Source: Hippopus hippopus (lineage: Eukaryota; Mollusca; Bivalvia; Cardiida; Cardiidae). Taken from it: DNA of 64,000 nucleotides. This document shows positions 55,181 through 64,000 of this stretch, piece after piece. The position numbers and the translations under genes are program-made. The stretch is taken from contig OX328102.1 of assembly GCA_946811185.2 (NCBI GenBank), forward strand, positions 46,043,619-46,107,618. The letters run 5' to 3'. Position 1 is the first letter of the stretch; each line of letters opens with the position of its first letter. The notes under the pieces are model-generated. The model was not told the DNA's origin. It ran no database searches and saw only the letters and a program-made list of their open reading frames with translations.

Positions 55181-57430
55181 GTCTATACTTTATATTGTTA
55201 TTATCGATACTTTGATCAATAAGTTCAATAATGCAGATAGGCCCTTTCCCTTTTGACTAAGTTTGGAATGCTGAGGGAGATAATGTACCAATAGAGAGGT
55301 TCCATGTGCCAAATAGATCCTTTTCATTAGAACTGAATTCTATGATAAATGCTTGTTTTAGGTTATATTTGACAAATAAACACCTTTGATTCTATCAAAT
55401 ATCATAACAGATTAAAATAAACCTATTTTATATAACTGTATTTCACAGATATGACAGTTATTTTTGATAGAGTAGGGTAGGGCATTCTTTAACTTATAAG
55501 ATGCAATAGTAATCAAAATACAAAACAAGAGGGCCTGTCATGTATGTTCATGACTTAACTGTATAAATTAGTCATCATTGTTCAAAGTATTAATTTGTCT
55601 ATACCAACAGAGCTTCATTCGTATTTGCTCTCTTGCAAAGGCTGCAAAGTCAAAACACCAAATGATTTGGTTGACAAAGATACAGACAACTGACTACATG
55701 TACCTTGAACATTTTATGAGGGCCTTGGTCTGTAGGTCAAGTTGCTGTTTTGTCACCAGAGACTTAAAGTTCATTACATTGTCAAACTTGAATGGAACTA
55801 CAACATTCGGAATTTTCCTTCTGGTCAAATTAATTACTGTACTCTAGTTTGAAGGGACGTAGATGGATATAGCTTTCTTTGCCTATTCAATTGTTGAATG
55901 GACAGAGTGGCATCTTATCTGACTAGGGCCTGACTGCAAAAAGATTTTTAATTGCCTTCAGTTGGGATATTTTTGTAGTACACTGCATGTATGATACAGC
56001 TACTTTTTACCTATTTTACCCACCACATGTTTCAAAGTAATGGGTAATTTTATGAATAGGTCATGACTGACTAAAAGACTGAGAATTTCTCAGTAGACAT
56101 GTAGCTGTCTCACACAACATGACTTTTACCATGTGTTTTATCCACAAAATAAATGAAAAAGCACCCTTTTAAATCTCACAGATTATACATGGTAAAGTTG
56201 TCACAATGTAACTTGTCGGAACAGTAAAGTTTGCAAACCATGGAATATGGGGTTGTTGCAAGTCGTTGAAATACAGTACTTTAGGTAAAGATTTGCTTTA
56301 TGTATATCCTTCTCCATCTCCTATCTAGCCCCAGTTTTACTTAAAACTCTGCTGTTTGTCATAATTCTCTTTCATAAAATTTGTAACTATTCCAGCATTT
56401 TGATGCTGCTGATACTAAGCACAAATAGAACACTGATCCTTTTTAGGTTTAAAGAAAGAAGAAAGAAAGAAAGGTTTAACTCTTCACAGAAAACTTATCT
56501 ATATTTGCTTTCCTTCACAGGGGTTATTATATTGTTTCTACATCATTCTTTCATGAGTTCACTTATCTTGTTCATATTTAAATCATGGGCCAAATATTCT
56601 TTCTAGGACCTATTCTTGAGTGATATCCCATCCTTGGGAAACTATTACTGTGTTTACAAACTAGATTAACTATTTCTTCAGATTTTTTTCTGCCTGGTTG
56701 GTTAACCCTCTTTTGTCATTACCTTGAAATGTTCCATGTTCTTGTTAGGGTAAAATGCCCAAGTTAATGTCCAATGTCTGGTGTCTTTTGAAAGAAGTTA
56801 GTACAGAATCATACATTATTTAAGTATAGGAAGATTATTTTTTTGTTTTTTAATTGGAATGTTTTGCGTAACATCACATATACAATATCGTTGACCGTTG
56901 TAGTTTGGAAGTTAACAATACATGTGTATATCAGATATCTTCTTTCAACCTCATCAACTGATTACTTCTGAATCTGCTTTTATCACAATTTTGAGGCTGT
57001 GTTTGTTTTTCTACCATTACTTTGCCTGATTTAGACGTAGGATCTACTCTAAATAAGTTTCTTTTACAATTGAAGACTTCCATTGCCTTTAATTCCTTCT
57101 ACTTTTTCTGCCTGGTGTCTTCTTCATTGGACTTTCATAACTGTCTGTCTGTCTGTGTGGCGTTATTAGTAAGGCATTATGTTTATTGGCATCTTAATTC
57201 TATTCTGGGGAGGAGACGGTCCCTTGTTAGTTTGGGGATGAATCGTTATTTCTCTTCACTGTTACAAAAATTGTTGCAGCATTATGTTCTTGCTGTCCTA
57301 TATATTTAAGTGTTCAACTTCTATCAGATTCTACGATTTCCTCTTAGAACATGTAGTTGAATTTATATTAATACCTAGAGAAGTGAGAGAGCTTGAATAG
57401 ATTCGCAAGATACTGTAAAACAGTTTGGAT

Positions 57431-57502
57431 GACAGTGCTGCAGGGGTAGAGTGTTGGCCTTCCACGTCAAAGGTTCGGAGCTCGAATCCCGTAATGAGTA
57501 GT
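57431..57502 (+). mobile_element. tRNA-Gly(UCC)-like SINE head
   Basis: GCAGGGGTAGAGTGTTGG forms the D-arm/A-box region. TTGGC and GTCAA pair around the seven-base loop CTTCCAC, giving anticodon TCC as in tRNA-Gly. GGTTCGGAGCTCGAATCCCG is a B-box-like T arm with one mismatch in the stem. The acceptor stem does not close, so it is a pseudo-tRNA or SINE head rather than a working tRNA. Confidence 0.45.
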
Positions 57503-60500
57503 TTCAACCATTGGAATGCCCGCATTACAGAACGAGTACTAACTAAGGTTTCCAGGAAGGAATAAAAGAGAATGACTGATATAATTTACAAGAATTTAAT
57601 AATATTAGTCACAATTGTAAAAAGATGTAGTTTTTTTTTTTTTTTTTTATTTATCTAATAATTCAAGATACCTTTTAGATGTATTCCCATTCCTGTCCAA
57701 ACATCAAAATCACTTTTTGGAGTAAAAACTTTGGTCACCTGGTTGTTGTGTATTAGATGCTATCAGATAGTGTGTGCACTTAAACCCTGCAAATGTTTTC
57801 ATGGTAACTGATAAGAGGGCATATGTTTTAGGCTGTGACTATTTTCACAATATAGTAAGGTTCTATTTGCCAGATAGAACTTTTCATTGCCATAACACCA
57901 TGACGAGGAGGCTAATATGTTGAAATAGAAAGAGCTCATGTGTCAGATTGGTCCTTTCTCTACAAACTAATATGCACTTAGAACCTTTCTATACTAGCAT
58001 GATTTGAGATAGGTAGATATAACCTTTACGTTTTGACCAATCCCTTTCCCATTTACTAGAATACAGACCTGATCTTTTAACACAAGTTGCACGGATTAAT
58101 GTGCACTCAGAAAATGCAAAAATCTCAATTTCGACCAAAATGGCTCTTTACTTCTGGTCCCTGTTTTTTCTTGTTACCTCACACAAATGTCCTTGCCAGT
58201 AACACCCGTGAAACTGGAAGACAGTGGCTTTGTTCTCCTGGTTAGTGGCTGGCAGAAAGTCATCAACTTGATATTTTCCAATTTTGACCTCTCTACCCAT
58301 AATCATTTTGTGCTGCATTGTTACATTATGAATGTGTGCGAGCCAGTCCATCCAATAATAAGCCCTCATGTATTTGTCGCACAGCTCTGGTTGAAATTCG
58401 TTGTCTGCTAAACAACACACAAAAGACCCATGGGCATTGGCTGACCGATAGCTTGCAGATACAAAGCATTGGCATCGAACCAGAGGATGGCTCTGCATGG
58501 CTTTTCACCTCGGTTCAAGGTTTGACCGGTGTGGTGGTGATACATAAAATTCATGCTTGAACCTCCTACAATATTGCGTCTCACAGTCTATAACAAGTCC
58601 TTGTTGTGTTAGTCAAACAAAGCAAAAATTGCGTTCTTGTTTCCCGCTGTCTAAAATTACAACTGCCTGGCGATGCCCGGAACTAAAATGGCTGTTTTAA
58701 ACACATTCATGCCTTTTTAGAAATAAAATTGTTGAAAGTCTTGTACTGCTTCTACTAAAGGTTCAATGACCAAATTATTATACCAGATGAAAACATCTTT
58801 GTATGTGGTTATCTTGTGGCCGCGCCAGATTTGCTGGCAATATTGGTATTCATCCTCCGACATGTTGGTTGATTTCAATTCGCTGTAAAAATCCTCGTGA
58901 GAAGGTTGAGAGGTGATTCAAGCTTAGTAACGTCGTCGAACCACACTTAGCAAAAGTAGCCCTTCTGTTCCCTGACGCGATATGCCTTTAGGAAGCCAGC
59001 GTAAGACGACCAAGCAGCGAGAGAATGTCTCATGTCAATGAATGCCAAGGATTCTCTATAAGTACATGTGTACTTATTTTTTTTCTTCAACACGAATGAA
59101 CTAGAGGCCTCATGCATATTCAGGTGTTTGGCCAGGCAACGTTTGATGACATTCAGGTCATATTTGGCTGAGTTGAACCCCATGTAGGTCACCATGTGAC
59201 TTTCGATTTTCTGAGCGGGTGTGAAGTTTTCTTAATTTTGCGGTCATCTACCAAGGCCTCAGTATCGACTTCATCCTCACTATCACCTTCCATCTATAAA
59301 TCTTGGTCTAGCTCTTAATTTTCTACTTTCTCGTTAATGGCTTCTAAGACCCAGCCCCAATTCTCTTTGGCCAACTCGTACACTCTACAAGGAATGTCAT
59401 TCATTTTAGTTACCATTTTTCCAACGAGCTGATCCTGATCGGCTTCTACAATACAGACGGGTCAGTGTGTCCCTCCACGTAACTACAAATGGAGACCTTG
59501 ATAGGCACATGTTTGTGCGTCCACTGCAGCATGTCTGTCATTTGGTCCTGGATTTTTTTTTTTCCAAAAGGACTTTTTAGTCGTAGCAAATGTACCAGGG
59601 AAATGTGCGATCGTCATTGGGGATGTCATATTTGTCCACCTGATTGAAAATGCTCTCTAGCTTGATGGAAACCACCTAGATACACACACTTGGTTTTGTT
59701 CGTGCATATGTTCTGGTAACGATGAAGATGACCTGCATGTTTGAAATGACGCTCACACGTTCTGCATTGGTATTTCTCTGCATACTGTGCAAAATTTCGA
59801 ATGTAAGATAAATGGTTGTCATAGAGACTTATAGATCGAATGAGCGAATATGTCTTCCGTCAAACTGTAGACTTTCAGATTGATGCCAAATTTGGTTTCA
59901 AACTGGGAAAAGTCCTCACAACTCAATCCAACGAAGTCTTTTTCTGCCTCATCTGTCCATTGAGGATAGAGTTGTTTGGCAGGATGTTCTATCGACATAA
60001 TATCGTATCCATGGTGCAAAGCCAAGCATCTAAAAGCGCAGAGGTTATCCTTATATGGCTTACGAGTTCAATGACTTTTTACCAGGGGGTACAGGTTATC
60101 TTTCTTCAGCAGGTAGTCAGGCAACTGACCCTTTGCCTAAAGGGTAGTACGTTTCAGTCACCAGAAAGTGAATATTTGTGACCAGCAATGGGATCCACTT
60201 GGTATCAGGACGTTGTCTTAACAATTCCGTAAAAATGTCCTTTTTTCCAGTTAGGGACGAAGGCGTTGCAGGTCTGTTCTCTTCGAAATAAAGATAGGTC
60301 TTTCAAAAATCCCGCTGATGGTGTAGGGCACAAAGTATCTATATCGCCCTCTTGTCTCGATTCTGGAGAATCACCTCAAAAACCAGATTTAGACGAAAAA
60401 CTCTCTGTTGTTGTCGATACATCTTCCACAAACCTCATCAACTGGTTTAGATTGACCTCGTTGGTAAGGGGAAAGTTGTAAACTGATCGAATAGGTCCAT

Positions 60501-60916
60501 GTAAATGGTGCTCTAATATGATCGGAGCGTTGGCTTCATAGACCTGTTGCAAGGCATTGTCTCCACCCCTAGGTACATCGGCGTCCCGTCCCCAGGGTCG
60601 AGGCTGTAGAGCACCACAATATTGGATATTGCAGTGCTGTTGTATGCCATGCAGGTACAACTCATGTTGGTTGTTAAACCCTTTTTTACATCACCGACAC
60701 CTGAACTGGCAAGGACCTGATTATGATCCAGAGGCTGCTGCTGTTCTAGCCGGTGATGAATTTGTTCGTTTGTCAAGTCTTTGACCACTTTGGTTATTAA
60801 CTTTCGGCATTTTGTCATGAGCTTGAATATGTCGTCGAAGACCGTGAACCGTTGAACAGTGTTTACCACAAAAGTACTCACTTAAAGTATGACGGGCCCT
60901 TCTGGTATTGCTAGTT

Positions 60917-60946
60917 TTTTTTTTTTGTGTGTGTGTGTGTGTGTGT
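60917..60946 (+). repeat. Poly-T and (GT)n tract
   Basis: A simple repeat within the N-terminal zinc-finger region of the second polymerase; on the minus strand it is read as a His/Thr repeat between two finger-like motifs, which is probably an expansion in the dead gene. Confidence 0.8.
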
Positions 60947-61040
60947 CGGAGCATGTTGCTGTGATATATGAAGACCTTCTGACATTTATAACAAGTGTGT
61001 GTTTGCCCTTTATATTTTGCTTGAATGTGATCCATCAATT

Positions 61041-63160
61041 TTTATACCCCCGCAAACGAAGTTTAGGGGGGGGTATACTGGAGTCACCCTGTCCGTCCGT
61101 CCGTCCTTCCGTCCGTCCGTCTGTCCGTTCATCCGTCCGTGCCTCACAAAAAGCTTGCCCAGGGCATAACTTCCAAAGTATAAAAGCTAGTGACTTCAAA
61201 CTTCATACAGAGATAGGTCACATTAAGGAGAAGTGCAGTGTATAAGAACCATAACTCTGTCTTCAGTTAATTCAGAGTTATTGCCCATTGTAAATTTTAA
61301 CTTGGGATTTTTGTCCGAGGCATAACTTCGAAAGTATAGAAGCTAGTAACTTCAAACTTCACACACAGATAGATCACATTAAGGAGAAGTGCAGTGTACA
61401 AGAACCATAACTGTATTCCATTTATTTTTGGGGTTATTGCCCTTTGTGAATTTTAACTTTTGAATTTTTGTCCGGGGCATAACTTCCAAAGTAAAAAAGC
61501 TGGTAACTTCAAACTTAATATACAAATAGGCCACATTAACAAGAAGTGCAATGTACAAGAACCATAACTCCATTCCCACTACTTTTAGAGTAATTGCCCT
61601 TTGTAAATTATAATTTTGGATTTTTATATGGGGCATAACTTGCAAAGTACAAAAGCTAGTAACTTCAAACTTCATATACGTTTAGATCACCATAAAGCAA
61701 AGTGCAGTGTATAAGAACCATAACTCCATTCCCACTGTTTTTAGAGTTATTTCTCTTTGTAAATCTTAACTTTGGCTTTTGGCCGTGGCATAACTTCGAA
61801 AGTATAGAAGCACACACACACAGATAGATTTCATTAAGGAGAAGTGCAGTGTACAAGAACCATAACTCTATTACCACTATTTTTTTGGGTTATTGCCCTT
61901 CGTAAATATTTACTTAGGAATTTTTGTCCAGGGCATAACTTCCAATGTAAAAAAGCTAGTAACTTCAAACTTCATATAGAGATAGGCCACATTAACGAGA
62001 AGTGCAGTGTACAAGAACCATAACTCTATTGCCACCATTTTTAGAGTTATTGCCCTTTGATAATTTTAACTTTGGATTTTCCTCTGGGAAATCACTTGAA
62101 AAGTACAAAAGTTAGTAACTTCAAACTTCGTATACAATTAGATCACCATAAAGCAAATTGCACTGTGCAAAAACCATAACTCTATTCCCACTATTTTTAG
62201 AGTTATTTCCTTTTGTAAATTTTAACTTTGGATTTTTGTCTGGGACATATTTTCGAAAGTATAGAAGCTAGTAACTTCAAACTTCACACACAGATAGATC
62301 ACATTAAGGAAAAGTGCAGTGTACAAGAACCATAACTCTACTCCACTATTTTTGGGGTTACTGCCTTTTGTAAATTTTAACTTTCGATTTTTGTCCGGGG
62401 CATAACTTCCAAAGTAAAAAAGCTAGTAACTTCATATACAAATAGGCCACATTAACGAGAAGTGCAGTGTACAAGAACCATAACTCTATTCTCACTATTT
62501 TTAGAGTTATTCCCCTTTGTAAATTTTAACTTTTGATTTTTATCTTGGGCATAACTTGCAAAGTACAAAAGCTAGTAACTTCAAACTTCGTATACAATTA
62601 GATTACCATAAAGCAAAGTGCACTGTGCAAGAACCATAACTTTATTCCCACTATTTTAAGAGTTATTTCCCTTTGTTAATTTCAACTTTGGATTTTTGTC
62701 TGGGGCATAACTTCCCAAGTATAACAGCTAGTGACTTCAAACTTCACACACAGATAGATCAGGAGAAGTGCAGTGTACAGGAACCATAACTCTATTCCAA
62801 CTACTTTTGGGGTTATTGCCCCTTGTAAATTTTAACTTTGGATTTTTATTTGGGGTATAACTTGCAAAGTGCAAAAGCTAGTAACTTCAAATTTCATTGA
62901 CAATTAGATCACATTAAAACAAAGTGCACTGTGCAAGAACCATAACTCTATTCCCACTATTTTCAGAGTTTGTAAATTTCAGCTTTAGATTTTTGTCTGG
63001 GGCATAACTTCCAAAGCATGAGACCTAGTGACTTCAAACTTCATATATTTTTTCACCCAGTTAAGTCACTTTGATGATATCTTTTTCTTTAAAATGACAG
63101 CTGTTTTGTGACAAGGCGCTGTGTGGGGGTATGCGGCACTTTTGTGACAGTTCTAGTTTT
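61041..63160 (+). mobile_element. ATACCCCCGC-type dispersed repeat with internal tandem array
   Basis: The left end has a hairpin (TATACCCCCGC ... AGGGGGGGGTATAC) followed by a CCGTCCGTCCGT tract. The right end (GTGTGGGGGTATGCGGCAC, about 63121) repeats the GGGGGTAT sequence. This layout is familiar in marine invertebrate genomes. No protein is encoded. Confidence 0.7.
61163..63050 (+). repeat. Tandem array of about 13 units, period about 157 bp, three-unit higher order
   Basis: The phrase GGCATAACTT (or a variant) recurs at about 61163, 61320, 61477, 61634, 61789, 61932, 62089, 62244, 62399, 62549, 62704, 62855 and 63000. Units fall into types by the next bases: CGAAAG (61320, 61789, 62244), CCAAAG/CCAATG (61477, 61932, 62399) and GCAAAG/TGAAAAG (61634, 62089, 62549). 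The order A-B-C repeats about every 460 bp, so amplification acted on a trimer. Confidence 0.85.
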
Positions 63161-63169
63161 TTCTGGGTA

Positions 63170-63876
63170 AAATGCTTTCGGCAATTGCTACATCGATGCT
63201 CTCCTGACTTAACCTGAAATGTAAGGTTAGTCTGTCATAATCACTTGTTTGAACCATCACCATCACAATGCAGAACACACTTAAAATCAGTTGTTTGAAC
63301 CATAATCATCCATAATCATTGTAATAACTGTAATATAGAACTTAAAATCTAGAAAATAACTGCCTATTATCTTTTTTCCTTTACTATAAAAGAAAGGGTT
63401 TTTTGTGCATGTTAAAACTTACGTTGCTATTTAAAAAGTCTAAGTCACGGTGGGTCTATTCCTGGTTATATAGTTCTTTGGAACCTTAAATAATCACTCC
63501 GCACCATTTACAAGGTCTGCCCATCTGTTAAATCAAAGATTACATTAACTGAAATGTAAACTAGCAATTATGACTACATTATTTTCTAACATGTCATTAA
63601 ATTAATGATATCTGTTATACAGGTATATTGATCAGTGGGAACATACCATAACTATTTCCAATTCAATATGCATGTAATACCATATCAGTTCTAAAAGGGA
63701 TTCATCTGTATATATAGTGATCTTGTGTGCTCTATGCAAAGATTTATGACGCATTTCTTCTATTACTCTCTATTTTCTTTAATAATACGCAAATAGTGTT
63801 CCCTTTCTTTTCTTAGGAATGCTTATACCAAAAGAAATTTTCGTTTTATATGTGTACTAAATGTTCTGGTGGATGT

Positions 63877-63879
<3 letters not shown>
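63170..63879. other. AT-rich region, nothing recognised
   Basis: There is no coding frame or repeat of note between the tandem array and the CT microsatellite. A doubled phrase AATCA-TTGTTTGAACCAT occurs near 63240 and 63285. Confidence 0.4.

Positions 63880-63925
<46 letters not shown>
63880..63925 (+). repeat. (CT)n microsatellite
   Basis: An uninterrupted CT dinucleotide run of about 46 bp. Confidence 0.95.
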
Positions 63926-63927
<2 letters not shown>

Positions 63928-64000
63928 TTTACTTTGTAACAGAAAAATCGAGTTATACATACTTTGTGAAATTTTTGGCTATCTTTCGTAACCCAGTAGT

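Larger units (their letters stand above)
55110..58145. mobile_element. About 3 kb of inserted DNA splitting the second polymerase
   Basis: Coding similarity stops at 58148 after CYWQGHLC and resumes at 55107 with the segment that normally follows within a few dozen codons. The inserted DNA starts with a (TG)n/(T)n tract at 55140-55180 and contains no recognised transposase or clear terminal repeats. It includes a tRNA-like SINE head (57431-57502). Confidence 0.55.
53678..61038 (-). pseudogene. Second Polinton-type DNA polymerase B, frameshifted and split by an insertion
   Basis: N- to C-terminal order on the minus strand: zinc fingers (61038-60721), frames through 60376, CLALHHGYD-type segment (60025-59819), degraded exonuclease I YICYD followed by a stop (about 59560), exonuclease II GFNSAKYDLN (about 59180), SSYAGFLKAYRV, FQFHGCYWQGH (to 58148), an insertion, WECQFRKYY and FAMVEVDI (55107-54895), motif B KVIGNSGYGSLIMDK (about 54530), motif C CQMDTNSVFM (DTNS at 54221-54210) and a C-terminal tail (53968-53678). 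Frames change many times. The motif style differs from the 6508-10505 polymerase, so this is a different lineage. As there, the second Asp of motif C is Asn. Confidence 0.85.

Noticed and set aside
57431..57502. Functional tRNA-Gly gene
   Set aside because: The acceptor stem does not pair and the T stem has a mismatch, so only a tRNA-derived head is claimed.
61379..61877. Minus-strand frames of 70-98 codons in the tandem array
   Set aside because: They repeat with the 157-bp unit and reflect the array, not selection on protein.

Overview
The window looks like nuclear DNA of a marine bivalve or a close mollusc relative. It is AT-rich, has a spliced metazoan gene, and is packed with animal mobile elements: a Polinton/Maverick, a second Polinton-type polymerase remnant, a LINE, mariner and Kolobok-like remnants, SINEs and many hairpin MITEs. 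SINE tails and CTCACCTGA-type repeats of this kind are familiar from bivalves. I cannot name the species.

1-14.35 kb is a nearly complete but decayed Polinton (adintovirus-like). On the plus strand come small hypothetical genes, a zinc-finger protein, a BIR-domain protein, a cysteine-rich protein, the packaging ATPase, two small conserved late genes and protein-primed DNA polymerase B. On the minus strand lie the adenain-type protease, the double-jelly-roll major capsid protein, a basic repeat-tailed protein and the integrase with chromodomain. A second inverted copy of the chromodomain (1-178 against 13248-13425) shows that the integrase 3' end lies in a long inverted repeat whose left arm runs out of the window. 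Polymerase, capsid, integrase and ATPase are broken by nonsense codons and frameshifts, so this copy cannot be autonomous. Several breaks can be explained by C-to-T or G-to-A transitions.

14.35-23.2 kb holds a degenerate satellite (15.3-16.6 kb), a broken LINE reverse transcriptase on the minus strand (18.0-20.64 kb) and a 2.5-kb terminal-inverted-repeat element with a 10-bp target duplication (20695-23214).

23.2-44.9 kb contains the one clear host gene: a glycine-rich-domain (GRDP/DUF1399) protein in four coding exons (25627-27020, 33867-34017, 35537-35669, 36939-37201). Splice phases agree and give about 646 residues. Its introns and flanks carry at least ten TTAA-flanked hairpin MITEs, other hairpin families, a deleted mariner, a 1.0-kb element nested inside a MITE, a 468-bp tandem duplication and, downstream, a 1.6-kb CAGGGCC-ended element and a 3.7-kb TTAA-flanked Kolobok-like element with a THAP remnant.

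45-53.5 kb is sparse: a decayed unknown gene in which a 14-bp motif recurs (seven exact copies, 45.66-47.45 kb), SINE sequence and a small zinc-finger-like exon. 53.5-61.0 kb is a second, different Polinton-type DNA polymerase on the minus strand, heavily frameshifted and split by about 3 kb of inserted DNA. 61.0-63.2 kb is a tandem array of about 157-bp units with a three-unit higher-order pattern.
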